This document shows, one piece after another, positions 46,533-58,580 of a stretch of DNA of 64,000 nt (position 1 is its first letter; every line of letters starts with the position of its first letter). Location: contig NC_061510.1 of NCBI RefSeq assembly GCF_022539505.1, positions 263,943,687 to 264,007,686 of the forward strand. The letters run 5' to 3'. A program made the translations under genes and the position numbers. This stretch comes from Lolium rigidum. Lineage: Eukaryota; Streptophyta; Magnoliopsida; Poales; Poaceae. The notes under the pieces were generated by a model. The model ran no database searches and was not told the DNA's origin. It worked only from the letters and a program-made list of their open reading frames with translations.

Positions 46533-47886
46533 AAGGAAACCCCCCGCGTCGCTCTCGCGAGGTCGAACAACCCTAGCTGCCACCCCTCGCCTCCTCCTCC
46601 AACCCTCCCGCCATCGCTGGAGGATGCTGTCAGGCGAAGCCCGTGCGGCCGATGGCGGCAGGGCCCCTTCCACTGCTCCACCCTTCCTACGACCAACATA
46701 TGGCGCCCCACGCATGTGGATGGTTGAAGGCGACGCCCCTCCGCTCTAGCGTCGATTTCTGCCGGTGCCACTGCCCTGCCTCGCCCCTCGCTGCCGGTCG
46801 TGTCTGGTCTACGCCGGGGAGAGTGGGGTGGTTGTAAGTTCGGATTTGGTGTGGGGTTGGTGTTGCATGGCGCAGTCTCTCCCGGTGGCCGGTGGAGGCG
46901 GTCCCTTATCTCTCCGCTCGGTTTCCTCTTGCGGGGAGCTGGTCTGGTGGCTAGTGGGGAAAACATGTGTATAACCCTCCAACTAGATTGGGGCACCGTT
47001 GGTGCGGTGATGTCTTCGATCTCGCCCCCTTTGTAGACGGTCAACCATCACTGCTTTTCGGCGGTGCTGGTGGCAGATTTGATTTGGTCACTGCTTGGTA
47101 TCTTGGCTAGCAGGGACGCCAACGACTTCAATGGTGTGTGGGCGAAAGCTCCGCAAGGCTTCGGCCACTGCCAGCTACAACGATGGTCTTCAGAAGCCGT
47201 TCACCTCCTTGGAAGCGTGGCCATGACACCCATCATGCCGATGGTTGCTTGCCCTTGGGCATTGTCTGCTGCCCTATGACTTGAGATGGGCTTCCCATAA
47301 TCAGTGTGCCTCCGATTTGCGTGGCCGCTCTTGAGCACAAGAGTTGTCAGAGTTTATGTCGTGGCACGGGGGACGCCGGTGTTTTTCACCAGCCGGTGTA
47401 TGTCCTGTTTGCAGGTGCAAAGAGGCTTTCTCTTAGGGTGGGTGCTGAAGCTTCCATGTAAGCACCACACACAACTTTGCTATGCCGACAACGACGATGC
47501 TCTCGATGAAACCTCACCTTTTGAGTTTTGGAGGTTCCGTCTTCTCGCTAGCGCAGCTAGCTAGTTTTCTGCGTGTTGGTGGTCCTCAGCGAGCTGGGCT
47601 GCTTACTATGCCACCTCAAATTGGTGCACAGTTCTTCAGAGTGTTGTCTCGGTGCTCACAGGTTCATGTCGAGCGGTCAGTGTTTAGCTGAAGTCTCGAA
47701 CTGCCTTGTAGATTTTCTCTTCTTTTAGGTTTTAGCTCTTTCACCACATGTGTTGTTGTATTTCTAGCTGGTACCTTCACCTTTTTTATTTTCTGTTGCT
47801 TCTTACGATCTACCGTTGTACTTCCTACCGGTTGATTGCGTGTTAATTCAAAACCAGCTTGTTGGAGGCCTTACGTTTTAAAAAGT
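46533..47886 (+). mobile_element. Non-LTR retroposon-like insertion with 14-bp target duplication
   Basis: Flanked by agtagaaggttttg at 46519-46532 and 47887-47900. The 5' part is GC-rich (gtcgaacaaccctagctgcc at its start). The 3' end is a T-rich untranslated-like stretch finishing ttacgttttaaaaagt, a short A-rich tail. There is no reverse transcriptase or endonuclease; the frames (46643-46837, 47304-47564 and others) look non-coding. Long irregular target duplications and an A-rich 3' end fit LINE-machinery insertion of a non-autonomous or strongly rearranged copy. Confidence 0.7.
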
Positions 47887-47900
47887 AGTAGAAGGTTTTG

Positions 47901-48415
47901 CAGGGGTTTTTAATGATTATTTTACTTTTTCTCAGTGTGTCTCACTGTAGACGCGGTTTTTATATTTCGTTAAGATACAGTATCTACTAGTATGACCCGG
48001 CAGGCATGACACGTGACGCCTAACCGGCCAATACGTGTACTTTGTCGCCACCCACGTCAACCAACACACGGGACACATGGCCGACAACACCTACACACGC
48101 ACACCCACCCACAGATCAGATCAATCATGGCTGATTCGCCATCCATGGAAGCGATGCCTTGTGTCCCGATAACTCAGAAGCCTCTAACCAGTGCACACGC
48201 GTCAGCGAACCAGCTGAACGCACACCTGGTCTCCACCGGAGGCCACGTACGTGATGCGGCGCGACAACCTCCCGGCCAGCGAGATAGTATAAAGACGGCC
48301 ACCGTACACGAAAGCTAACAGCACCCAACACCATCTACGCCATCCCATCTCTCTCTAGCTGTCTGCTTTTGTTCTCGTCGCCTTAAGAATCTTTGCGTTG
48401 TTACTTCGCCGCAAG
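47901..48415 (+). promoter_or_regulatory. Promoter and leader of the small basic gene
   Basis: A G-box CACGTG lies at 48010-48015 and further ACGT cores at 48052 and 48244-48252 (ccacgtacgtg). The TATA box agtataaag (48286-48294) is followed by a CA-rich and CT-rich leader (48310-48360). ACGT boxes of this kind are often bound by bZIP factors in ABA or light responses; a role here is inference only. Confidence 0.5.
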
Positions 48416-48640
48416 ATGTGGATGAGGAAGAAGAAGGTGGTGACGGCGAGGCCGGCCGCCCGGAGGAGGATGCCGACGTCGCTCGGCGCGCTGTGGCGGC
48501 GCGTCGTCGGGCCGCCGCGCGTCCGCAAGACCAGGACCAAGACAAGGAAGAGCAAGACCGGGACGCTCTCGCGTGCGCTCGGGGTGTTCTCCTGTGTCCG
48601 TGGCCACCGCAAAGGGAGGACGGCGGCGCGCCGGTACTGA
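48416..48640 (+). CDS. Small highly basic protein, unknown function
   Basis: 74 codons from ATG at 48416 (MWMRKKKVVTARPAARRRMP), stop TGA. About a third of residues are Arg or Lys, and the third codon position is almost always G or C, as in many grass genes. A central TSLGALWRRVV stretch and a C-terminal GTLSRALGVFSCVRG could form short helices. No domain recognised; the charge suggests nucleic-acid, nuclear or membrane-surface binding. A TATA box stands about 120 bases upstream, and a plausible 3' region with gtacaaaatatat ends near 48810. Frames on the other strand are equally open because of GC content, so transcription evidence is needed. The gene lies between the two copies of the TM9 3' duplication. 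Confidence 0.5.
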   Translation: MWMRKKKVVTARPAARRRMPTSLGALWRRVVGPPRVRKTRTKTRKSKTGTLSRALGVFSCVRGHRKGRTAARRY

Positions 48641-49100
48641 TCGCCGATCCAGCGACGCGCTCCCCTGGCGCTCGTCGGTCCGGGCGTCCTCGAGTTCGAG
48701 TCTTGCCTAGAGCTGCGCGAGAATAATTGTGTGTGTTAACTTTCTATCTTGTGTCCACCACGTTCTGTATTTGTACTCCATATGCTGTACAAAATATATT
48801 TCGGTCAATGCATGGTTTTCCTTCCAGTGCATTTCGGTGATTTTTTTTTGAAACAGGGCAAAAGCTTTGCTCTAATCTGTTAATTAAAGAGAGCTAATGT
48901 GATAAGATAGTTCGAACCAAATACAAAATACAAAACGGGAATCTCCCAGCGTGATAAGATCCAACTTTTTCGCACCGCGGTCATCCACAAGAGGGCTTCC
49001 TTTTTATTTTTTTGTAGAAAGCTAAAGGTGGCGTATTTTTTTTCTAGGAAAACTAAAGGCGGCGGTGCTTGCTTTTGAAAATCTTTGTGTTCCTTCCGTT
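48641..49100. other. 3' flank of the small gene and spacer
   Basis: Probable 3' untranslated sequence to about 48815, then AT-rich sequence with poly-T runs (48839, 49029) and no recognised gene. Confidence 0.4.
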
Positions 49101-49590
49101 CCAAATCTTGACGAGGAAGATTCATCATGTTTCGCCACCAAAATCATCATGATGATGCACACGGCCTTTTATTAAAAAGTATAATAGTACACACTAAAAA
49201 TAACTTAGTCATCGCCAAGAGTTGACACAAGAATCAACCAGCGAAAGAAAACAAAAAAAGAGTGACTACACATCATTGTAGCCATCTATTGTGCCGCCAG
49301 CCAACCTGACACAAGATATCCTGAGCAGCCAAATGGAGAACCTACGCTCGATGAAGAGGTGGACAACCGACTTCATGGTTTGCTTACATAGAGGACAAAT
49401 GTCACAATTTGGCCACCCACATGTTTGTAGCCAGTCGGCGGTTTAAATACGATTTTGAGTGAGAAGCCAAGCAATTTTTTTTTGCCTTAGAGGGGGGAAG
49501 GGAAGCCTTACAAACCGGCTTGTGCAAAAAGGAGATAGAGCCAATAAATTGCAACTCGTAGGCCGACTTCGCGGAGTATTGGCCATTTGC
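49101..49590 (-). pseudogene. LINE RT zinc-binding (zf-RVT) fragment, reverse
   Basis: Reverse frame from 49590: YSAKSAYELQFIGSISFLHK, then PPSKAKKNCLA and LATNMWVAK. This is the start of the zf-RVT domain that ends plant L1-type ORF2 (Y.AKSAY...F.G......W...P.K.K.F.WL). Beyond a stop the reading continues with traces of the C.LC...ES..HL cysteine-histidine module in other frames, then a 3' region. Only the last part of ORF2 remains. Confidence 0.75.
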
Positions 49591-50116
49591 CAGTGAGGGA
49601 GCAGACGCGGGCGACGCGGGCGGCGAGGCGTGCGACCCCGGCGCCCCCATCCGGCCGGTGCGGGCGTGCGGCCCTGAGGCGCCGCCCATCTGGTCGGCCT
49701 CCTCCCCCGGCGGCGACCTGCAGCTAGGTGAGTTCTGGGTCCCTTGTGGTTCGGCGGATGTGGAGGGTGAGGAGGTTTCTGCTTCTGATGTCTCGGAGGT
49801 AGAGGAGGCGGACTCCGACCTCGAGGCCCTCCGGCGAAGGCGTCCGGCCATCAGCACCTTGGGAGGTTTCATCCGGCGCGCTCAAGAGCTTGGGGGCTCC
49901 CTGCAGTCGACGCGCCGCTCGTCCTTCGCCCCGGGCGGCAGGGGCTCGAGGTTTTTCGGCTCGGCTCCGTCGGCGCCGCCGCGGTTCCGTCGTCGGAGGG
50001 GCTTCGCTCTGCCACGCAGACCCTCCTCTACGTCTGCTGGGCAGTGACGCCCTCCTCCCTCGTCGGCCCCACGGCCTCCAGGCTTGGTTGCGGAGTGGCC
50101 TGCTCTGGTCCCTGGC
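49591..50116 (+). other. GC-rich coding-like fragment
   Basis: Forward frame 49658-50047 with an acidic part (SASDVSEVEEADSDLEALRR), then STLGGFIRRAQELGGSL and a basic serine/arginine tail ending at TGA. It resembles the N-terminal part of LINE ORF1-type or other transposon proteins but I cannot name it. It sits head to head with the reverse LINE fragment and ends where duplication copy 2 begins. Confidence 0.4.
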
Positions 50117-51131
50117 GGAGTAACACTTCTAAGATTCTAATTAACTTTTGGAAACTATACAGGAGGTTGTTCTCCCTTCGAATACCTTTTTCTTTTCTTT
50201 TTGGTCTATCTACCTCTGTGATGGAACTGGCCACATAAAATGTATACTTATATTAGTTCAGGAGTTAGTCTCAGTACTGGGATTTACATCTAGCTTCCCT
50301 TTTGCGGCAGCCTCTTTTGGTCAGGTAGTATGACATCATTGATGCAGAGTGCAGATTCCGGTGGACTAAATTTGCCCCTATTGTGGAGTACAACATTCAT
50401 TTTCCGTCTTGATTTAGTATGTACGTAGAAGCAAACCATTATATATTGAATTTTGCCCTTAGAAGTCTTGCTGAATTATTAGCCAACCAGCTAAAACAAC
50501 GGAGCTGCTAGCTTATTGGCATACTATATAGTCTGCACTCTGCAGGTACTACAATCCATGCCGTGTTATTTTGTTCTGTGTATTCAAGGACGGGCAACCT
50601 GTTACCTCAAATCCCGGTGACTCCAGCCTAATTGTGGCGATGACAACCATGCCTAGGGCTGACCTAGTAGGATCTGAACCATAAGTCTGTTCCTGGCTTA
50701 CGAAGATTAGTGACCAAAACCAGAACTCTCCCCTCCGGCTTTAAGGTACAACACTCCATATATTGCACAACACGGGACTTCGTAATCTTCCTTTCCTCCT
50801 TCCCACGTGATTTTGCACAACATTGGTGATCAATAGTTTTTAGTATGCTCCTAGTAAAAAGAGTGGTATGCTCTGAGTTTTTGGATTCCTGTTTTCCATG
50901 TTCTTTGTCTTTTATTTTGCTGAATACTCGCTATGGTTTTGTTTTCAATGAAAAGGAAACCAGGGAGCGATCCCTGTTATTCTAAAAAAACATAGGTGAT
51001 CAAAGTGGAGAAAAACAAATGTATGTGCAAATCTTAGAATCCGGAAAAGACAGAAACTATAATAACCCGTGTTTGAATGAGTATAGGAGAAGGTCAAGAA
51101 CACATACATCTGAGCAGTAACATTCAAGCTT
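50117..51131 (+). repeat. Duplicated segment, copy 2 (TM9 3' UTR and flank)
   Basis: Second copy of 45332-46341, in the same orientation, without any of the TM9 coding exons. It is joined on the left to the GC-rich fragment and on the right to unrelated sequence (ttttaaggcaattg). Confidence 0.93.
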
Positions 51132-51798
51132 TTTAAGGCAATTGTTTATTCGAATACACAAGGTACCTATATCACTATTCCTCGCATGTGGATCGACTCG
51201 CCCCGGGTTTCCGTGGGAAAATGAGCTCCTAGCGATTCCTGTCTGTCGAGCTCTGGTGTACACTGATACTTCGTTAAAAAATAAATATAAATTTCACATT
51301 ATAATTTAAGAAAATATATTTGCAACAGCGTCTATTCTTAGCTACACAAAAAACCAAAAAGTGTGGATCTAAGTATAGTGAATAATGCACATTTTAAAAC
51401 TCCAAAACTTATTAGATTTCTTTCATTTTTTGTAGCCAATAATACAAATAATCTGGCATTGTGATTTTAAAATTTTGTATGATACATCATTGTCTACATC
51501 CAATCTTTCAGAGATTCTTTTGAAACTTGCAAATATGTATTTGATTTTTTTTGCAAATAAATGAATCACCTCGGGAGCCAAAGATGGTTTTCAGCAAGGA
51601 ATGGACTCTGTTGATTTATACTACTTTAATACTTCCATAGTTTCCATACAACATTCAAAAGTTAGCTTTGTACTACCGACATGCCTGGAAGAGACACCCA
51701 TCGAGAGGGGTTGGGAACCCTGGACTTGAGTTCGGTGTTGTCACTATGTACCTAAAGTTAGGTTTTGTGGTGGCGGAATTTAGATCATGGTGATTGTG
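51132..51798. other. Spacer, nothing recognised
   Basis: AT-rich sequence without a convincing frame, repeat or element border, up to the LTR at 51799. Confidence 0.5.
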
Positions 51799-51944
51799 TG
51801 TAATGTCCCAGGTTTAGAGACGATCGAGGGGTAGATTTTAGAAAGGGATGATTTACGGGGAAATTTCGCGCTTTTAAACAAAATACTGCATCGAAGGGGG
51901 ACAAGTTTCTCTCTCGACACCTTACAGGGTTAGGGTTTCGTGAG

Positions 51945-52044
51945 NNNNNNNNNNNNNNNNNNNNNNNNNNNNNNNNNNNNNNNNNNNNNNNNNNNNNNNN
52001 NNNNNNNNNNNNNNNNNNNNNNNNNNNNNNNNNNNNNNNNNNNN
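51945..52044. other. Scaffold gap (100 N)
   Basis: 100 N placeholder inside the 5' LTR. Comparison with the 3' LTR suggests the true gap is more than 1.5 kb. Confidence 0.99.
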
Positions 52045-54114
52045 GAAGCAACAGCAATTGCTTGAGCCAACCACAAGACACACCAAGCACAAGGCCTGGT
52101 GATGCACGATCACCGAATAAGCCGAGACAAGACTTAGACAGTAAGTAAAGCAAGCATTGATCAAGCAGCTGTTGATCACTGGATCACTAGAGCTTGATAA
52201 AGCATGCTAGAACCCAATTCTAGCATTATCTTGATCATATGAAATAACCAGACCCATTACTTAAGAAATTGCATCACAGATAATCAATCAATGACCTTAT
52301 AATTGTATCCAGAAGCACATCAAAGGTTTGATGAACCACTGGATCATAATAAACAAATAAACCACTTAGTGCTCATCCTTTAATCATACCAGCAAGTCAA
52401 CAGCGATGCTAAGATGAGCATGCTCATGAATTTGAGCACAAGAATTAGCCACAGAAGCTCAGGCACTTGTAATTATGCAAGAATTATACACTATAATCAA
52501 GCCATGGCAATTGAAATGAACACACTTGAGGATCTGGCAGGATTCTCAACAAGAACAAAGGCACAGGAATGGAATTAAGCAAGCAGTACTAGCACAGCAA
52601 GTGCTTAGGCTAGAAATTCTTACACGAGAGATAGCAATAGCAACAGGCATGCGCACAAAGCAACAGCAAGCATAGCAACAGCGAAGCACAGACTAGCTAG
52701 GCGCGACAGACGGCTAGACGAAGAGCACGGCAGGCATCTCTACGAGGTGGAGTAGCCGTGGCCAGAGCTAGAGGATGGAGAAGAGGGACGGTAGAGAGAG
52801 AGAGAGAGTGAGGGAGGCGCACTTACCGTGGTCGAGCAGATAGGCGGCCATGGCGGCCATGGCGGCACACGCCAGAGCGCGGCGGCGCCAAGCCCAGCCA
52901 GGCCATGGCGGCACCACGGCATCACCGCACCACGGCGGCGAAGCCAGGGCGGAGTCCAAGCACCAGGAGCGCCAGGAACGGCGGGATCGAGCGGATCCCT
53001 TAACCCTAGCACCAGACGAGGACGAGACCGTGAGCAGCAGGTCGACCGCGTCAGATCGACGCGGATAGGATTGACCGCCGTCGTGTGGCGCGTTGATTGC
53101 GCTCCATGGCGGGGGCCAAGTCCGGCGAATCTCGCCGGAATCGACCGGCGACGGCGCGGGCGACGAAAGTCGCCAGAGAGAGCGGAGGGGATTAGGGTTA
53201 GGACGAGCGGCGCATGGTGAGGGTGTGAGCGACCGACCGCTCGGGTCGGTTGGACCCGAGCTGGTCTAGCCAAACCACCGGCTCCACTGACAGGTGGGCC
53301 CAGGGGCAAAACAGTCATTTCCAGATTCCATTAAAAACCAGGAATTTGAAAATTCAATAAAAATATGATAAAAGCTCTAAAAAAATAATTAAAAATATGG
53401 AAATAGATCAGCATAAAATTCTCTATCCAAATAAAATATCAAAGATAATTTCTGAAGACAATTAAGAATGAGTCTTATTTTTGAGGATTTAAACAATCAT
53501 TTAAATCACACATATATTTTTCAATAATAAAAATAAGTCCATTAATGCCTTTGGACTTCAAAACACCTTGACAACATTTCAAGGTTGGATTTACCCTAAA
53601 TCAAGTATCCCTAAGATGTTCTTAGTATCTAACCTCTCATAAAATAATAACGACATCGGAAAGGGGGGAAACAAACCCTAAAACTGGAATCATGCATTAT
53701 TGCTTCTTTAACCATTGCCCTTATCGGACAATGATGCTATTTTTCAGAACAAGAGGACAAGGGTCAGTCCATACCTTCCAACCGCAGAACTTTGCAGTGT
53801 TCAGGCAAGTTCATCACTTGCTCATGTCATTTGAGTATTTCTATCAAATTACTTGCAAAGTATTATGGTTATCACTATTGCATAAAAATCAAAACCACTA
53901 CTTTCCTAACTATGAATATGACTATGTGGTGGGCAATGGAACCATGGATTGTGTTGATATGGTGGAGGTTCCATTGCACGGGTTTATATCCATCTAGGAT
54001 TAAACAACAATGTCGCCAAGTGATTCTTGTGCCGTAATACCCGTGTTAACCATAAGATCCGGAGTGGGACGGAGTAGTCAAAAGTGTTTCCACCTCTCGT
54101 TCATCAACGGATGC

Positions 54115-54250
54115 GCTTTACCGTAGACACTTGTATCTCGTCGGCGGCAAGCGGTAGGCTGGGGAAGCCTTAAGTCCCCACGGCACAGTCCGTAGACACT
54201 TGTCGTTCGAAGAACAAGCGGTAGGCTGGGGAAGCCTTAAGTCCCCACGG
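54115..54250 (+). repeat. Tandem duplication of about 69 bp in the 5' LTR only
   Basis: gtagacacttgt...caagcggtaggctggggaagccttaagtccccacgg occurs twice in a row here, but only once (diverged) at 62365-62425 in the 3' LTR. It is therefore a later event in this copy. Confidence 0.85.
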
Positions 54251-55262
54251 TATTGCGATCTATGAGGGATTGTAAGGTGTCCGGAACGGTCTATCCATGA
54301 TGATAGGGGAAGGCATATTAATGCCCGGAACGGTCTCATCATGGATATAGGGGAGGACAATCTTACAAAAGGGTGGGTGTTCGAGGTAGCGGAGGAACAT
54401 GATTGGCTAGACCTTATACCGGGCCTCACACCGAAGGAAGTGTGGACGGGAAGCTGCCCGGTTGGCACCAAGGTTAAGATCTCTTATGGGTAAAGCAACA
54501 CACCGCTGCAGAGTGTAAAGAACTGTGACCTGTCACTCCCTGCTCCGGGATTGAGGAACTGCGAACGCGGCCGGAAAGGAGCTCCATGAAGTTCTAGTAA
54601 ACCGGTGAAGGCTGACGGACATAGCTCTTTGAAATAAAAGCAATATCTTGAAGAAATGTTTACCAAAACTTGCATTGGTATTAGACTTTCTGGTCTAATA
54701 TCGTAGCTAGTGCATTAAACACCTCTTATCTATAATGAACTTGTTGAGTACGCTCGTACTCATACCACTCTTAAATCCCATGCTTAGATTGTCCGAACCG
54801 TCCGGAGGAGGACTACGACAACAATGAAGGAGCCGAGGTTATCGGCTATGATGCACCCGACCTCTCAGGAGGAGTTGAAGGCGTAGACTACATCATCGTC
54901 TACGGATCCGGGGAGGCTTCCGGAGAAGAACAAGCCTAGAGATATCTGAGGAGTAGTAGTAGCCGAGCAGCACAAACTCTTACATGTAGCTGCTCGATTA
55001 AATAAAAGTTTGTTTAATAAGACAATGGTATTGTAAGTTAAGTTGGGTTCACCTCGAACCCAGGAGATACCCTCTTAGGACCCAAGAGGAGCTCCGAGAC
55101 AACTTGTGTATATGTATTGTAATAATATGTGAATGAGTTATGGACCTTGCTATGTTCTGTTGTACTACTCTGAGGGATGTAATATTGGCGGAATGGTACT
55201 TCGCGAATGTTATATCAACGACTGGCATACTACCACATGCAGTGGTATGCAGGGTCACCACA

Positions 55263-57838
55263 TCTCCCACCCCCTACTGCCGCCGCCGCACCGTCGGGTT
55301 CTCGTCGGAGACGACGACGAACCACGGCCCTCGGATCTCGTTCTAATCCAACGGTTTCTATTTCACGTACCGCTTCGGAGTTTAAAAGCCGCTGACAGGC
55401 GGGACCCCCTGTCAGGCAGCCCGCGCGGCACTGGACCGTGGCTGGGCTGGCCTTGGGCCGTGTTTGAATCTTTGAGCCCACCTAGTTTTCCCGCGCGGCC
55501 CAGTTAATTCAAAAATCGTTTAATTCGTTTTAATGCAAATGCTTACTGATGTCAACTTCAAATTTGAATAGTTTGAAATCTACCAAACCAAATCTAGCAA
55601 ATTTTATACCGTTGGAAAGCCAATGAAATTATCTAGATCATGCCACTGGCCCCACCCCCAAATTCGTAGTAGAATTAATTCGATAAAAAAGACAAGACAG
55701 GGACTTTTGAACATTCAAACTTTATTTAAAATTTAACCAGAATAGATTTTGAATTGATTCCAATTCTAATGAATCACAAATAAGGTCCTCTAATTGATTA
55801 TGCAATAATATAGACATGTTATTTGTATGATCATGGACTAGATCAAATAAAATAGCTATGTAGTCAATTCTAGAACATTTCAACTTGGAATTCAAACTTA
55901 ACAAATACCATGAGAGGTACTCTCTCATTTAAATCTTGATCCTAAGTGATATAACCAGGGGGAATGACTTAGGCTAATGAACCCTTGAGAATTATTACTT
56001 AGAGATTTTAATTCATTTAAATGTTAAGTTTTAAAACTATGTGAAGTGTAGCACTTCAATTAAATTATACTCACATATAATAGATATGAAATGTTGACTT
56101 TGGGTCAACCTATATTTCATACCTTATTATTATATGAAGAGATTAAATCTTAATAAGATGTAATGAGAAGAAATGAATTTCTCTAAGGATCTACATACCA
56201 AATTTAAGAAATAGGAATAATGAGAGGAAATTATTTTCTCCTAACTAAGAATTCATCAAATAACTCACCATGCCATGTTTGATTGATACTAGGACTAGAG
56301 TGTGAACTCCTTGGAGTGTTTCTTGTTTAGTATGTGAGTTTGGTTTAGTATTTATACCTCGTATTCGTATATAGACGCTAGTAACGAGGAATACCAAGAG
56401 GAGGAGGGCTACTCTCAGGAAGAAGAAGAGAACTTCAATAACTACTCAGCTCAAGGCAAGCTAACCCTTGCTAAACACCAGTGCTTAGCTCTACAAGGGC
56501 AAAGGCACCATCACACTTTACTTTTATGTATTACCTATCCCATGTTTTTACTTACTTCTATTTGGCTTATTTATCTCAAAGTACTTTTTGATTTATGATT
56601 CACTTGGTCTAGAGTAGAACAATACTTAGAATAGATTAGCACCACTCAAGCTAGTTAGCACCCCTCATATAGTGCTAGTGCTAATCAATTAAAATTGACT
56701 ACTCTAGATGGGAACATGGTGAAGTGAAATGACTTTGAAAGAAAGTAAAGTGAAGGTGGATGTGAATAAGAGAAGATGGTGATTTTTGATAAAACTGATG
56801 ATTGGGTCTGAATGCGATACCCTTCCAATTATACAAGTACCCCCACAATACCTGATTATGGGTAGGGCTTAACTAGAAACTTGTGTATTTTAGTATGGGT
56901 TCCCTCTAAACAAACATCATAGGGGTTACGCCGAGGCTGCCTCCAACAAGTGTGGAATGATGTTAATACGAGGTGAATGTACGGCCCAAGCCCTGTGCAG
57001 TTCCCGGGTTGGCTCGCGGTTTTCACCGGGAGGCCAAGCTCATGGGGAGAGGTGCTCATACTAGCATATATAAGTGAAAGGTTATGGTTGATGATCAGCG
57101 TACTCGTGTTACGATGATTCGGGGTTATCCTCGACGGATGTAATCAAAAGTTGTGGCACAAGAGTACAACCTCTGCAGAGTGTTAAACCTATTCGAATAG
57201 CCGTGTCCACGGTTACGGACGATTGGAAAGGCCATACTATCTCCGTTATCATCAAAAATGTTTTGATCCTAGAAATGAATGGTGAATTGAAAGGTGATAT
57301 TATGGTGAACCATAATGAGTTGTGGGAATGACACTAATGTTCCCACTTGAGTTAGTCTAGCACATGGTAAGGCTTTACTAAATGTTTACTAAACTAAAAC
57401 TTGGCTTTATGCAAATAAACCTAGAGCTTAGCACCCCTTACTACACTTCATATGTTTTACCTCAGTATTAGTTTGCGAGTACTTTAAAAGTACTCATGGC
57501 TTTGCCCTGGCTATTCAAATGCCAGACTTTGAAGAGGAGCAACAGTATCAGGATGACGGACAACAGGACGTCTACGATAACTAGGATCGTCTTCTAACGT
57601 CAAGCGTTGCCTGTGGAATAGATATTCCACTACTACTACGCTTCCGCTACTTATTTGTGATGTTGAACAATCTATTTGTGTAATATTGGATCATGTGATC
57701 CCTGGTGGTAAGACTCTATGTGTTGTAATAAATGATGACTCTGAACTACTTACTATTATGTCTCGCAAAAACAATCTTCCTGGGATTGCGATGTATGATG
57801 TAATAGGGCATCCGGACTTAAAAATTCGGGTGTTGACA
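55263..57838 (+). mobile_element. LTR fragment of a second gypsy element
   Basis: Begins abruptly after the 5' LTR end with a GC-rich stretch (tctcccaccccctactgccgcc). It ends ggcatccggacttaaaaattcgggtgttgaca, an LTR 3' end of the TGTTGACA type. The matching LTR start (tgtcaacaccc) is not present, so the left part is missing. No primer-binding site or gag is found. It replaces most of the interior of the surrounding element. An ORF-like reading near 57520-57580 (FEEEQQYQDDGQQDVYDN) is too short to name. Confidence 0.65.
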
Positions 57839-57839
57839 A

Positions 57840-58580
57840 GAATTTTCATACAATAACAGCTATCAAAGCAGCATCAAGATGGCACCGTTTGAAGCTCTGT
57901 ATGGAAGAAAGTGTAGATCACCGATATGTTGGTATGAAGTTGGAGCAAGCAAAGAGTTCAACCCTGATTATGTCAAGGAAAAGCAACAAATCATTGACAT
58001 CATCAGAGATAGGCTTAAAATAGCCCAGAGCCGACAGAAGAGTTATGCCGATCAAAAGAGGAGAACATGGGAGCCACTAGTTGGAGACATGGTTTACCTT
58101 AAGGTGAGCCCGATGAAAGGACTTCAGAGGTTTGGAATAAAAGGAAAACTCAGCCCTAGATACATCGGACCTTTCAAGATACTGAGTCAGAACCGAGGAT
58201 TAGCCTTTGAATTGGATCTACCGGGAAGGCTAGCACAAGTTCACAATGTATTCCATGTGTCACAACTCAGGAAATGCTTAAAGACCCCAGATGAGCCAAT
58301 ATCACATGCTGAGCTCGAGTTACAACCAGATTTGACTTACATCGAGAAACCAGCCAAGATTCTCGAAGAAAGCTGGAAACAACTCAGAAATAAAGCTATT
58401 AAATACTGCAAGATTCAATGGAAGCATCATCCCGAGAGGGAAGCCACCTGGGAAAAGGAAGAAGACCTGAGGAAAACATACCCCGAACTGTTCAGGTATT
58501 ACCACCACAACTTCGGGACGAAGTTTTCTTTAAGAGGGAAAGTCTGTAATGTCCCAGGTTTAGAGACGATCGAGGGGTAG
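57840..58580 (+). pseudogene. Chromovirus (Tekay-type) pol 3' fragment with chromodomain
   Basis: Open from 57840 (EFSYNNSYQSSIKMAPFEAL) with the 5' part missing. Numbered from the Met at 57879: integrase C-terminus with the ALYGRKCRSPICW motif at about 6-18, GPY/F module at about 65-131 (DMVYLKVSPMKGLQRFG, RYIGPFKIL, HNVFHVSQLRKC), and chromodomain at about 152-205 (EKPAKILEE, IKYCKIQWKHHPEREATWE). Chromodomains steer integration to marked chromatin. The frame has no stop and runs 12 residues into the 3' LTR, ending TAG at 58578. The catalytic integrase core, RT and gag are gone. Confidence 0.92.

Larger units (their letters stand above)
51799..55262 (+). mobile_element. Tekay-type gypsy 5' LTR (with scaffold gap)
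   Basis: Starts TGTAATGTCCCAGGTTTAG and ends GGGTCACCACA, the same ends as the LTR at 58545-63453. It is about 3.46 kb as written, against 4.9 kb for the partner. The difference falls mainly at the 100-N gap (51945-52044), where more than 1.5 kb of LTR is missing. A GA microsatellite lies at 52793-52808. Frames such as 52740-53318 are LTR sequence. Confidence 0.88.

Noticed and set aside
48398..48415. Upstream extension of the small basic ORF to 48398
   Set aside because: The codon there is TTG; in a plant gene the first ATG at 48416 is the better start.
52740..53318. 192-codon reverse frame in the 5' LTR
   Set aside because: The matching part of the 3' LTR (61030-61560) does not keep the frame, so it is not a conserved protein.
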